From: Myroides marinus
GTDB lineage: Bacteria > Bacteroidota > Bacteroidia > Flavobacteriales > Flavobacteriaceae
NCBI RefSeq assembly: GCF_900109075.1
Contig: NZ_FNYS01000004.1
Coordinates: forward strand, 62,001-126,000
Direction: 5' to 3'
DNA length: 64,000 nt
The translations under genes and the position numbers were made by a program. The notes beneath the pieces are model-generated. The model was not told the origin of the DNA. It saw nothing but the letters and a program-made list of their open reading frames with translations, and made no database searches. Below, one piece after another: positions 16,227 through 24,836 of this stretch (positions within the stretch are counted from its first letter, which is position 1; each line of letters opens with the position of its first letter).

Positions 16227-16324
16227 ATCAAAAAATTTTCAGAAAGAAGTAGTTATATTTACTACTGTTTTCTTTTGTTATAGAAATAGTTATTTAAGCA
16301 TTGATAGTAGGGCTATCAATGCTT

Positions 16325-16612
16325 TTATTTTTTTAACTGTTTTGAAAATTGTGATAGAACTTCTTGGTCGGTAAAGACTCTATATTGTTTAATCCACTCA
16401 ACTATCTCAAGGCGGTCAAAGAATAAGGTGCCATTGGTAGGTTTGTGATGAGGGATTAAGTTTTTAGAAGTTAACTTATGAATAGTACTGTCTGAAAAGC
16501 CAGTATAAGCCATCAAATCTTTAATAGTAAAGATTTCTTTTTGAAACTGATTACCTTTAGTAATCATTAGCTTGATCTCGTTAAGCTCTTGAATGATTTT
16601 TAGCGTTGTCAT
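16325..16612 (-). CDS. xis: Excisionase-like helix-turn-helix protein
   Basis: This 95-residue protein carries a MerR/Xis-like helix-turn-helix (FTIKDLMAYTGFSDSTIHKLTSKNLIPHHKP, then a wing NGTLFFDRLEIVEWI). In Bacteroidota elements such proteins act as excisionases or regulate the replication genes. It is 98 bases upstream of the helicase gene on the same strand. The excisionase role is inferred from size, fold and context. Confidence 0.78.
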   Translation of the reverse strand: MTTLKIIQELNEIKLMITKGNQFQKEIFTIKDLMAYTGFSDSTIHKLTSKNLIPHHKPTNGTLFFDRLEIVEWIKQYRVFTDQEVLSQFSKQLKK

Positions 16613-16703
16613 AATAAATGTTTTTTGAATTATGACGCTAAACTATTGCAATGAAGCTACTTGAAATGGTTGTTTGTCAGTTAACTGACATTTAATTTTA
16701 GTC

Positions 16704-17528
16704 TTAGGTCAGTTTTTTAGATAACTGACTTTTTACATTTTCTAAGATTTTAGCATAAGTTTCTTTATGAGCATTTGTAATTAACTTTCTGCCCTTTTTA
16801 TTTATTGAATCATAGTTTATAGCTGAATAATTTTCTACAGTTGCATATTTAAAGTAGCGACAACTTTCTTTAAGTGTGGTTTTGTGTAAAGTAAATAAAT
16901 GTACAAATGGTATAAAGAAAGCTTCTAAGAACATGGCACAATGTTGAGACTGAAGTTCTAACTTAATAGAAGAATCAGGATTATCTGTTTTTTTACTAAT
17001 ACAAGATTCTATAACTCTTTTAAAATCTTCCATTGTTGTGTCATCATTAATAACTTCTTTCTTTAATTCATACAAAGTTTCTTTAATGATAGCCTGATGT
17101 GCTGTGCTAAAAACAAATACATTGTCATTCTTTTGCTCCTGTTTCTCTTTAGAAGGAGTAGTGATATTAATTGTAATTGTTTTTTTAGAAGGAGATATTA
17201 GTAGATACTCTTTAGAATTTTTAAATGATTTAAAAGATTCTTTATATATCAAACTTAGGTGACTGATTAAAAATATGTTCTGCCCTTTGTCAAAATTAAT
17301 TGCAGCACTTAATAATAATATAGAGTAAATCAATGCTGTTAAAGGCAAAAGGATGTACCATTTAGATATACTATAAAAATATGGTAATTGAAAAGTGGAT
17401 GTTACCAGGGATATTATTGGTAATAATGCGGCAATTATGTAAGTGAACTTCTTGGAAAGAGTTACAGAGCTTAGCTTTTCAAGCTTCTGGTGAAAGAAAA
17501 AAAACGGAGTTTCAATAATAGTATTCAT
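16704..17528 (-). CDS. Two-span membrane protein of unknown function (element cargo)
   Basis: This 274-residue protein has two membrane segments near the N-terminus (about 28-47 and 57-76). A cytoplasmic or periplasmic domain of about 190 residues follows, with Lys/Glu-rich helices and no recognised motif (longest conserved-looking stretch CAMFLEAFFIPFVHLFTLHK). It is the outermost gene at the right end, a place where such elements often carry cargo. A stabilisation, immunity or regulatory role would be guesswork. Confidence 0.65.
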   Translation of the reverse strand: MNTIIETPFFFFHQKLEKLSSVTLSKKFTYIIAALLPIISLVTSTFQLPYFYSISKWYILLPLTALIYSILLLSAAINFDKGQNIFLISHLSLIYKESFKSFKNSKEYLLISPSKKTITINITTPSKEKQEQKNDNVFVFSTAHQAIIKETLYELKKEVINDDTTMEDFKRVIESCISKKTDNPDSSIKLELQSQHCAMFLEAFFIPFVHLFTLHKTTLKESCRYFKYATVENYSAINYDSINKKGRKLITNAHKETYAKILENVKSQLSKKLT

Positions 17529-17620
17529 AGTGTCTTGTTGTTGGTTAGTAATAAAAGTACTAAAAATATAACTAACTGCAAGAAAATGAAAACTTTACTA
17601 TCTTTATAGGGTAAAACAAA

Positions 17621-17641
17621 TTGTTGTACTTTTGTTGTACT
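17621..17641 (+). promoter_or_regulatory. Arm-type-like site, right end
   Basis: TTGTTGTAC, three bases, then TGTTGTACT, the counterpart of 7937-7957 in the same orientation. It lies 73 bases inside the nearer tRNA repeat and 92 bases upstream of the membrane-protein gene. Confidence 0.5.
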
Positions 17642-17667
17642 GATGAAAAAAAAGGTGAAAAAAGGGC

Positions 17668-17700
17668 AAAAAAAAAGCACCTATTTTACAATAGATGCTT
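17668..17700 (-). terminator. Replacement terminator for the tRNA unit
   Basis: On the minus strand AAGCATCTATT and AATAGGTGCTT pair (one G-U) around GTAA, followed by a long U-run. It lies just after the tRNA genes but inside the element, so it would take over from the displaced terminator at 7745-7779. Confidence 0.75.
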
Positions 17701-17714
17701 CTCTGAAATTTTAG

Positions 17715-17788
17715 TGGTCCCACCTGGGCTCGAACCAGGGACTTACTGATTATGAGTCAGTTACTCTAACCAACTGAGTTATAGGACC
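17715..17788 (-). tRNA. tRNA with CAT anticodon (Met, or Ile2), copy 1
   Basis: The 74-base cloverleaf has acceptor GGTCCTA/TGGGACC, discriminator A, anticodon stem ACTGA/TCAGT and loop CTCATAA, so the anticodon is CAT. The anticodon and D stems differ from copy 2 by paired changes that keep the stems intact. Elongator Met is most likely; Ile2 (lysidine-modified) cannot be excluded by eye. It is the probable target of the mobile element. Confidence 0.9.
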
Positions 17789-17815
17789 GCTCATTTTGAG
17801 CGAAAAATTTCGTGG

Positions 17816-17889
17816 TGGTCCCACCTGGGCTCGAACCAGGGACTTGCTGATTATGAGTCAGCTACTCTAACCAGCTGAGTTATAGGACC
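17816..17889 (-). tRNA. tRNA with CAT anticodon (Met, or Ile2), copy 2
   Basis: Same cloverleaf as copy 1, with anticodon stem GCTGA/TCAGC. It lies 27 bases upstream of copy 1 in the same transcription unit. Its 3' half (17815-17857) matches the left attachment repeat perfectly, better than copy 1 does. Confidence 0.9.
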
Positions 17890-17958
17890 AGTTAAAACGT
17901 GTTTAACGGGTGCAATATTAGGGTGTTTTATTGACTTATGCAAGCGTTTTAATAGAAA

Positions 17959-18360
17959 TTATTTAATTTCTTGACACAATTCTATCAGTACCCCATTGGT
18001 TGTTTTAGGGTGTAAGAATGCAACTAATTTATTATCAGCTCCTTTTTTAGGTTTGTCGTTTAATAAGATAAATCCTTCAGCAGCTAATCTTTTCATCTCT
18101 GCTTCGATATCTTCTACGTCAAAAGCGATATGATGGATGCCTTCTCCTTTCTTTTCGATGAATTTAGCAATAGGACTATCAGGGTTAGTAGCTTCTAATA
18201 ATTCTATTTTATTAGGGCCATTCATAAAGAAAGAAGTTTTTACTCCTTCACTTTCTACTGCTTCTTCTTTATATGCTGGAGCACCGAATAGTTTTTCGAA
18301 TAAGTTATTAGACGCTTCTAGGTCTTTTACAGCTATTCCGATGTGTTCTATTTTTCGCAT
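17959..18360 (-). CDS. mce: Methylmalonyl-CoA epimerase
   Basis: This 133-residue single VOC domain interconverts the 2R and 2S forms of methylmalonyl-CoA in the propionate/succinate pathway. The expected metal ligands are visible: His in IEHIGIAV, Glu in KIELLEA, His in IHHIAFDV and Glu in VLIELCQE. The length is normal for the family. It is divergent from rbfA with overlapping promoters and has no operon partner here. Confidence 0.93.
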   Translation of the reverse strand: MRKIEHIGIAVKDLEASNNLFEKLFGAPAYKEEAVESEGVKTSFFMNGPNKIELLEATNPDSPIAKFIEKKGEGIHHIAFDVEDIEAEMKRLAAEGFILLNDKPKKGADNKLVAFLHPKTTNGVLIELCQEIK

Positions 18361-18385
18361 TTCTTAGTGTTTTGGGTTATATAAA

Positions 18386-18426
18386 CAAAGATAAAAAAGT
18401 TTGCTATTCAAAAAATTGTATTTTTG
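18386..18426. promoter_or_regulatory. Overlapping divergent promoters of mce and rbfA
   Basis: On the plus strand TTTG (18400-18403) and TATTTTTG (18419-18426) precede the rbfA ATG by only 4 bases, so the rbfA mRNA may be leaderless. On the minus strand a TATCTTTG box (18386-18393) faces mce. The gaps between boxes (15 bases) are short for the group. Confidence 0.5.
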
Positions 18427-18430
18427 CATC

Positions 18431-18823
18431 ATGGAAACTAATAGACAAAAGAAGATGGGAGCCCTATTGCAAAAAGATATCGTGGATATCTTGCAAGGAG
18501 AGGTGCGTAAGAACGGGATAACTAACTTGGTTATTTCGGTTTCTAAAGTGAATATCACTAGTGATTTATCAGTAGCGAGAGTGTACTTAAGTATATTCCC
18601 AATAGATAAAGGTGAAGAGTTATTAAAAGGTATTAAATCTAATGCTCCGTTGATCAAACACGAGCTTTCTCAAAGAGTAAAACACCAAATGAGAAAGGTG
18701 CCTGATTTATTATTCTATGTGGATGATAGTTTAGAGTACATTGATCAAATCGATAAAGCGTTGACAAGGGAAGAGAACCCTATCGCTAATCCAGATTTAT
18801 TAGAAAAGAGAAAGAAAAAATAG
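18431..18823 (+). CDS. rbfA: Ribosome-binding factor A
   Basis: This 130-residue KH-fold protein assists 16S rRNA 5'-end maturation and 30S assembly. The ATG at 18431 (METNRQKKMGALLQKDI) fits the family N-terminus; an upstream TTG at 18401 lies in the promoter. Conserved parts are ITNLVISVSKVNITSDLSVARVY (split across the beta strands) and PDLLFYVDDSLE near the C-terminus. The next gene starts 1 base after its stop, so the two are translationally coupled. Confidence 0.93.
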   Translation: METNRQKKMGALLQKDIVDILQGEVRKNGITNLVISVSKVNITSDLSVARVYLSIFPIDKGEELLKGIKSNAPLIKHELSQRVKHQMRKVPDLLFYVDDSLEYIDQIDKALTREENPIANPDLLEKRKKK

Positions 18824-18824
18824 A

Positions 18825-20030
18825 TTGAAGTTTTCACTATACATAGCCAAACGTTATGCTTTTAGCAAAAGTAAAAGCAAGGCGATTAATGTTATTACTG
18901 CAATAGCCTCTGTGGGTATTGTGGTGAGTGCTATGGCTATGTTTATCGTATTATCGGTATTTAGTGGATTAAAACAATATAGTCTTTCTTTTGTTGATGA
19001 TTTGGATCCAGATTTAAAAGTTTTTACCCCTAAGGGTAAAAGCTTTGTAGTCAAGGATAGACAGATCTTAGATTTAGAAGAATCTGGTTATTTTAAAGGT
19101 GTAGCTAAGGTGGTGGAGGATCGCCTATTGTTTACTTTTAAAGATAAACAGGCTGTATCAACCATAAAGGGTGTGGATTCGGACTTTACGAATGTTAATG
19201 ACTTTGACGAAAAAGTAGAGTATGGAAACTGGTTAGAACCTGATACGGACGAGGCTGTAGTAGGGGTAGGTATGTCATACTTGCTGTCTATGGGGCTATT
19301 TGATACTGAGAATGTCTTCGAGGCGGTGGCTCTTAAACCTGGTAAAGGAACTATAGAGAATCCTGAAGAAGCATTCATTAAAAAACACCTGTGGCCTACT
19401 GGGGTATATGTATTGGGTAATGATGACTTAGATAATAAGTACGTGTTCGTAGATATAGATAATGCACGTGAATTACTAAATATACCTGTTAATGAGGTTA
19501 CTAATCTTGAGTTTGCATTAGCTGATGGTGTGTCAGAAGGTAAGGCTACTCAAAAAATAAATGAAGTACTGGGGGATCAGTACATCGTCAAAAATAAAAC
19601 ACAGCTAAACGATGGGTTATACCGTATGCTAAATATGGAGAACCTAGTTGTTTATTTGATATTTGTATTAGTAGTGATCATGGCTCTGTTTACATTAGTA
19701 GGAGCGATGATTATGATTATCTTAGAGAAACAACCAAATATCAAAACACTTAACCAAATAGGTGTGCCTGTGAGAGACTTGCGCAAGATATTTTTGTTTC
19801 AGGGGTTGATTATTTGTTTAGTAGGTAGTTTGATAGGCCTTGCATTAGGTGCTATCGTGGTATCGCTACAGATTGCTTTTGGGTTTATATCTATTCGCGA
19901 AGGTCTTGCTTATCCAGTAGAATTTAGCTGGGTAAATATTCTATTAGTATTCGCTTCAATAGCTGTGTTAGGACTATTGGCCTCTCTTATTTCTTCATCG
20001 AGAGTGAATGCGAGTTATTTAAAACTTTAA
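18825..20030 (+). CDS. LolC/LolE-FtsX-family ABC transporter permease
   Basis: This 401-residue protein has an N-terminal transmembrane helix (about 22-47), a large periplasmic domain (about 50-270) and three C-terminal helices (about 273-300, 320-350 and 368-392). This is the LolC/LolE/MacB-type permease layout, used to move lipoproteins from the inner membrane to the outer-membrane carrier. The start is TTG at 18825, one base after the rbfA stop. No ATPase gene is adjacent; it must be elsewhere. In Bacteroidota a single permease of this type often follows rbfA. Confidence 0.85.
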   Translation: MKFSLYIAKRYAFSKSKSKAINVITAIASVGIVVSAMAMFIVLSVFSGLKQYSLSFVDDLDPDLKVFTPKGKSFVVKDRQILDLEESGYFKGVAKVVEDRLLFTFKDKQAVSTIKGVDSDFTNVNDFDEKVEYGNWLEPDTDEAVVGVGMSYLLSMGLFDTENVFEAVALKPGKGTIENPEEAFIKKHLWPTGVYVLGNDDLDNKYVFVDIDNARELLNIPVNEVTNLEFALADGVSEGKATQKINEVLGDQYIVKNKTQLNDGLYRMLNMENLVVYLIFVLVVIMALFTLVGAMIMIILEKQPNIKTLNQIGVPVRDLRKIFLFQGLIICLVGSLIGLALGAIVVSLQIAFGFISIREGLAYPVEFSWVNILLVFASIAVLGLLASLISSSRVNASYLKL

Positions 20031-20528
20031 TTACAAGTAATCATTAGCTTAGAACTGAGAGCTAAGGTTGTTTATTCTCTTTTCTATACTTTGTGATAGA
20101 GTAGTTGTTCCTATAGCATCTTCAGGCTATGTAGTTGTGTGATTTGAGTAAATGAACTGTTTCTTGGTTGTAAAAAAGACTGATGTGCTAAAAAATAAGT
20201 GGTGTTTTTTGGTTCATTTGTATTACTTATTCTTGTAGTAACTTTTTGATTGTAGGAGTCTAAGCCTTGAAGGTACTACAATATGCGTGTTTAGCGTTGT
20301 GAGTTTATGTGCTAAATGCGAGTAAATTTTTTTAATGTTTCTTTTTTCTTGTTTTTGTGTTATTTTTAAGTAAAAAGCGTGTTTTTTTGGAATATTGGTA
20401 GTATTTTAATTAACCGAATGTAAGAGGTCTGTAATGGAATTAGGAATTTATTACCAATAGGATTAATTGCCATTTCCCTACATTTGTGTTTATTCGAAAC
20501 TAAAAAGTAAGATTGAAAAAATATAATT
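20031..20528. other. 498-base intergenic region upstream of the Sel1/Hsp90 operon
   Basis: No open frame or RNA gene was recognised. A TACATTTG box at 20479-20486, 43 bases before the ATG, is a -7 candidate. TTAGCT/AGCTAA form a weak hairpin near 20045-20066. The size suggests a long regulatory leader, but nothing more can be shown. Confidence 0.5.
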
Positions 20529-23054
20529 ATGAAAGAGTTTAATAAGGAGTATTTAAATTATGTAGGAGAGTTATCTAATGCTGGGGTGTCAATAGAAACG
20601 GCTATACAAGAGTGTTTAAATAAAAATGATTATAAAGATCCTCAACAGTGGTACAGAGCTCATGCTTTATGTACGTTAGGGGTACAGACAGATAAATACA
20701 ACGGAATATTAGAACAATTATACGATCAGCTAAATGAAGATTCGAACTGTATTCACAGTAGTATGAATTTAGAGGAGGATAGCTATGAGAATTGGTTTAA
20801 AGATGTAAAAGCACTTAATGATTTGTTTATAGGTAGAGGGTATGCTCCTGCGTATGCTTATCAATACGAATTATTTATCAATTCAAGATACGGGTACAGA
20901 GATGAAGAGAAAGCTGCTAACTGCTTAAGAGAAGGGATAGCTTTAGGAGACGACTTGTGTAAATGTTATGTTGGATATGCTAAATATTATGGAACACAAG
21001 GCTTTGAATTAGATCAAGATGGGGCAGTTGAATTAATCAAATCTGCTGTAGGTGGTAGAAAAGATAATATTGCTCAGTTGTTCTTATTAAATATAGAATT
21101 TAGAAATTGTGGTTCAGCTGAAGAAGGAAAGGCAGTATTAGAAAAATATGACGACTTAATCAACAATAAAAAACGTGGGTTATACATCTTAGCTGATTAT
21201 TATCTAAGAGAGGATGATAATGCTATGGCAGAGTCGGTACTTAAGGATGGTATCGCTAATACAAGTGCTTACTGTAAATATCTATTAGGGTTGATGGCAT
21301 GTAATGGGCGATTCGCTGAATTGGGATATACAGAGGAGCAAGGTAGAGAGCTGTTAGCAGAAGCTTTTGACTATGGTATTACACATGCTGGATTTATATT
21401 AGGATATTCTTATTTCTATCCACGTACAGAGGGATTAGAGCCAAATAAAGAAATGGGTATAGCGATGTTTAATAAAGCTATTGCTTATTATTCTGGTGAG
21501 GCGACATTAGAATTAGCTATTATTTATTTATACAATGCTGAGTACAAGGATATCACTAAAGGGATGGCTTTATTAGATAGAGGTGTTGAGTATGATTATG
21601 ATAAAGCAATGTCAGAGAAGGGATTTGTATTACTTGATTTCGAAGAAGTAGAACGCAATGTAGTAGAGGCAAAAGCTTTATTAGAACGTTCTATGGCTGC
21701 TGGTAATGATTATGCTCCTTATCGTTTAGGATTGGGGTATCAGAATGCAGAGTTTGAAGAAGAGTCTGATTATGAGCAAGCATTATATATGTTTGAATTA
21801 GCAGCTGAGCGCAATAACTTATCAGGAATAGAGTTAGCTGGACGTTACCAACGTTTTGGGTATGCTGGAGAACCTAATTTAGAGAAAGCTATCGGTTATT
21901 ACCAAAAAGGGATAGAATACTATAATTCTAACTACTGTAAGGTGGAGATGGCTATGCTGTTAGAAAGAGGAGAGGGAATAGAACAAGATATAAATGAGGC
22001 TGCTCGCCTATATGAAGAGGCTTTAGAAGAAGGGTACACTTATGCTGCTATTCGCTTAGGATTTATGCATGAGGACGGTGCATTAGGCGAACCTGATTAT
22101 GAGAAAGCTAGAGAGCTAATGGAACTTGCAGCTAGTCAAGATATGGCTGAAGGGGTATATCATTTAGCTCGTTTCTATAGATACGGTACTGGTGGAGAAC
22201 AGAATGAACGCAAGTCTATGGAATTGTTCAATAAAGCATTAGAGCTTGGATTTGTGGATGCTAATGTTGATATCGCATTGTTCTACGAGGAAGGTGTAGA
22301 TGGAGGTGAGCCTGATTATGAGAAGGCTTTTGAATATATGATTAAAGGTGCAGAAGCAGGGTTTAGTTATGCACAGTATAAAGTAGGAGTTTATTACTCT
22401 TATGGATATTTAGCTGAGACTGATGTTGAGCTAGGTAAAGAATGGTTTGAGAAGTCAGTAGAGAATGGTTCTCCTCTAGGGATGTTATCTCTAGGAGATT
22501 ATTATTTATATGGATATGGTGAAGAGAAGGAGTATGATAAGGCTCTAGAATACTATATGGCTGCTGAGGAGAGAAACTATATTTCTGAAGGACTTGGTAT
22601 CTGTTACCAATTTGGATTGGGAGTAGAAGCAGATGAAACTAAAGCATTCCATTATTATAAATTAGCTGCAGATAGACAGTATGACTCGGCTATCTTCCGT
22701 TTAGGTCTGTGCTATTTCTATGGTAATGGTACAGATAGAGATTTAGTAGAGGCATTCTTCTACTTAAAACAAGTAGCAGATAGAGGTAATATGGATGCTG
22801 CTAGTTATGTAGGTCTAATGTTAGTGAAAGGTGATGGAGCAGAGAAAGATGCTGAATATGGTGTAAGCTACTTAATCCAAGCTGCTGAGGCTGGATTTGA
22901 TATGGCTCAATATGAGTTAGCGAACTGTTACTTAAAAGGAGAAGGTGTTCCACAGAGTGATGATTCGGCTATGCAATGGTATCAACAGGCTGCTGAGAAT
23001 GGGAATGAAGATGCACAGAAGATAGTAGGAGGTCCTCGTAAAAGAAGAAGATAA
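20529..23054 (+). CDS. Large Sel1-like repeat protein
   Basis: The 841-residue cytoplasmic protein has no signal peptide. After about 100 N-terminal residues it is almost entirely Sel1-like repeats of about 36 residues (pattern A..LG..Y..G.....D...A..(W/Y)..A), for example FKLAADRQYDSAIFRLGLCYFYGNG-type units near the C-terminus; roughly 18-20 units. Such solenoids are scaffolds for protein binding. It ends in RKRRR. Its stop overlaps the ATG of the Hsp90-like gene (TAATG), so the pair is translationally coupled. It is the first gene of a four-gene operon. A co-chaperone or client-recruiting role is inference. Confidence 0.88.
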   Translation: MKEFNKEYLNYVGELSNAGVSIETAIQECLNKNDYKDPQQWYRAHALCTLGVQTDKYNGILEQLYDQLNEDSNCIHSSMNLEEDSYENWFKDVKALNDLFIGRGYAPAYAYQYELFINSRYGYRDEEKAANCLREGIALGDDLCKCYVGYAKYYGTQGFELDQDGAVELIKSAVGGRKDNIAQLFLLNIEFRNCGSAEEGKAVLEKYDDLINNKKRGLYILADYYLREDDNAMAESVLKDGIANTSAYCKYLLGLMACNGRFAELGYTEEQGRELLAEAFDYGITHAGFILGYSYFYPRTEGLEPNKEMGIAMFNKAIAYYSGEATLELAIIYLYNAEYKDITKGMALLDRGVEYDYDKAMSEKGFVLLDFEEVERNVVEAKALLERSMAAGNDYAPYRLGLGYQNAEFEEESDYEQALYMFELAAERNNLSGIELAGRYQRFGYAGEPNLEKAIGYYQKGIEYYNSNYCKVEMAMLLERGEGIEQDINEAARLYEEALEEGYTYAAIRLGFMHEDGALGEPDYEKARELMELAASQDMAEGVYHLARFYRYGTGGEQNERKSMELFNKALELGFVDANVDIALFYEEGVDGGEPDYEKAFEYMIKGAEAGFSYAQYKVGVYYSYGYLAETDVELGKEWFEKSVENGSPLGMLSLGDYYLYGYGEEKEYDKALEYYMAAEERNYISEGLGICYQFGLGVEADETKAFHYYKLAADRQYDSAIFRLGLCYFYGNGTDRDLVEAFFYLKQVADRGNMDAASYVGLMLVKGDGAEKDAEYGVSYLIQAAEAGFDMAQYELANCYLKGEGVPQSDDSAMQWYQQAAENGNEDAQKIVGGPRKRRR

Positions 23055-24832
23055 TGGAAAATCAGAAACAATTTCAGTTTCAAGTGAATATGAAGGGTAT
23101 GATAGAACTGTTGTCAGAGCACATTTATAGCTCTCCAACAGTTTTTGTCAGAGAACTTCTACAAAATGGAATGGATGCTGTCACGGTTCGAAAAGGAATC
23201 GATGAGAGTTTTAAAGGAAAGATAGACATCACCTTTGAAGGGGATCGTCTAATCTTTCAGGATAATGGTGTAGGTCTAACCCAAGATGATGTTCATCAAT
23301 TCTTATCTGTAATCGGACAAAGTTCTAAACGTGGAGAATTAGCTGATAAGGACTTAATCGGTAAGTTTGGTATTGGTTTGTTGTCTTGTTTAGTAGTGAG
23401 TGAAGCTATTGTGGTGGAGTCTCGATCACTGTATAAAGAGGAGTCTGTAAGATGGACAGGTAAGGCTGATGGAACATACGAAGTAGAGATGATACCACTG
23501 TTAGATCAGGTTGGTACTAAGGTTATACTAGATGCAAAAAAGGCTTGGCGTAGCCTATTTAAACGCGAAGAGGTAAAGCAGAATGTGTTGTTCTATGGTA
23601 GTGCATTACCAATTGAGGTAAACTTGATAGAGAATGGTGAAGTAGAGCAGTTCTTAGATGGTAATCCTGTATGGTTAGATAATGATAGTTCTAAGGAACA
23701 GTTATTACAGTATGGTAAAGAGGTATTTAAGACTCGTTTCTTAGATGTGTTTAGACTTTATTCAGAAGCTGGCGAAATACAAGGAGTCGCTTATATTATT
23801 CCAAATAAAGTAAATACTACCGCAACTAAGGAGCACAAGATATTCTTAAAGAAGATGTACCTATGTGATCAGGCTACTAATTTGTTGCCTGAGTGGACTT
23901 CTTTTGTTCGATGTATTATAAATTCTAATGGATTACAGCCAACGGCATCTCGTGAGTCTCTAATGAATAATTCGACATTACAGGAAGCTAAGAAGGAGTT
24001 GAGTGACTGTTTTAAAGAGTATTTAAAGACGTTATCGATTACTAATCCTGAGGTATTAGAGAAGATTATTAGTATTCACCACATGTTTATTAAAGCATTG
24101 GCGGCATCTGATAATGAGATAATGACCATGTTTGAAGACTATTTGCCTTTTGAAACTAATCAGGGGTTAATGTCTTTTGGCGAGATTAAAGAAACATATA
24201 AAAATATTTACTATACTCCATCATTAGATGATTATAGACAGATACGTCGTATCGCAGGTTCTCAAAATAAGTTAGTGATTAATGCTGCTTATAGTTATGA
24301 GACTGATTTAATCGAAAAGATTAAAAGATCTCATACAGAGTTGACGTTAGAACGCATTGCTCCTAATGATATTTTAGAAGAGTTTGAGGATGCTATCGAT
24401 GATACTAAGCGCATAGAAGAGTTTATAGAGAAAGCAAATAAGATATTAAAGAGACACTTCTGTAAGGCTGAGGTAAAGCGCTTCGAGCCTAAGGATACTA
24501 CTGCTATCTATATTGCAAATGAAGATGCTTTAACTTCTAAGAATATTCAGAGTTTATCACAAACGGCTAATCCATTTGCTAGTACATTACAACATTTCAA
24601 GAAGAAAGAAGAGGTAATGCCTACACTGTGTTTTAATCAACAGAGTGAACTAGTAGAGAAGGTGATGCTGATAGATGATGAAGAGTTATTCGAAGCATTG
24701 ATTAATGTTGTATATGTTCAAGCTTTAATGCTAGGGGGGTATACGATTAATAAGAAAGAGATGGATACATTTAACGATGCTCTATACCAGTTTATGATAT
24801 TAGGGATGTCTAATTTCTTACCAAAGTTTTAA
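23054..24832 (+). CDS. Divergent Hsp90 (HtpG-like) chaperone
   Basis: This 592-residue GHKL ATPase has the full Hsp90 layout, shorter than HtpG (about 620-630). The nucleotide site is RELLQNGMDA (Glu34, Asn38), DNGVGLT (70-76), GQSSKRGEL (lid) and GKFGIGLLSCL (103-113). The middle-domain catalytic Arg is in PTASRESLMNN. The middle and C-terminal parts diverge strongly from HtpG, and the tail MSNFLPKF has no charged binding peptide. All residues needed for ATP hydrolysis appear present. It is coupled to the Sel1 gene before it and 4 bases ahead of the next gene. It is probably a specialised paralog rather than the housekeeping HtpG. Confidence 0.9.
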   Translation: MENQKQFQFQVNMKGMIELLSEHIYSSPTVFVRELLQNGMDAVTVRKGIDESFKGKIDITFEGDRLIFQDNGVGLTQDDVHQFLSVIGQSSKRGELADKDLIGKFGIGLLSCLVVSEAIVVESRSLYKEESVRWTGKADGTYEVEMIPLLDQVGTKVILDAKKAWRSLFKREEVKQNVLFYGSALPIEVNLIENGEVEQFLDGNPVWLDNDSSKEQLLQYGKEVFKTRFLDVFRLYSEAGEIQGVAYIIPNKVNTTATKEHKIFLKKMYLCDQATNLLPEWTSFVRCIINSNGLQPTASRESLMNNSTLQEAKKELSDCFKEYLKTLSITNPEVLEKIISIHHMFIKALAASDNEIMTMFEDYLPFETNQGLMSFGEIKETYKNIYYTPSLDDYRQIRRIAGSQNKLVINAAYSYETDLIEKIKRSHTELTLERIAPNDILEEFEDAIDDTKRIEEFIEKANKILKRHFCKAEVKRFEPKDTTAIYIANEDALTSKNIQSLSQTANPFASTLQHFKKKEEVMPTLCFNQQSELVEKVMLIDDEELFEALINVVYVQALMLGGYTINKKEMDTFNDALYQFMILGMSNFLPKF

Positions 24833-24836
24833 TTAG

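Larger units (their letters stand above)
7780..17714. mobile_element. Integrative mobilizable element of about 10 kb in a tRNA gene
   Basis: It is bounded by direct repeats of a tRNA 3' end. The integrase gene sits just inside the left end, and all genes from radC to the membrane protein run on the minus strand. Content: integrase, Fic protein, RadC, accessory membrane protein, MobA-type relaxase, MobC-type protein, primase, helicase, excisionase-like HTH and a two-span membrane protein. There are no VirB/Tra genes, so transfer would need a helper element. The right edge is either 17714 (first tRNA copy) or 17814 (second copy, whose repeat is perfect). In the second case the first tRNA travels with the element. 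Confidence 0.85.

Noticed and set aside
18401..18430. Longer rbfA starting at TTG 18401
   Set aside because: The extra residues lie in the promoter region and do not fit the family; the ATG at 18431 does.
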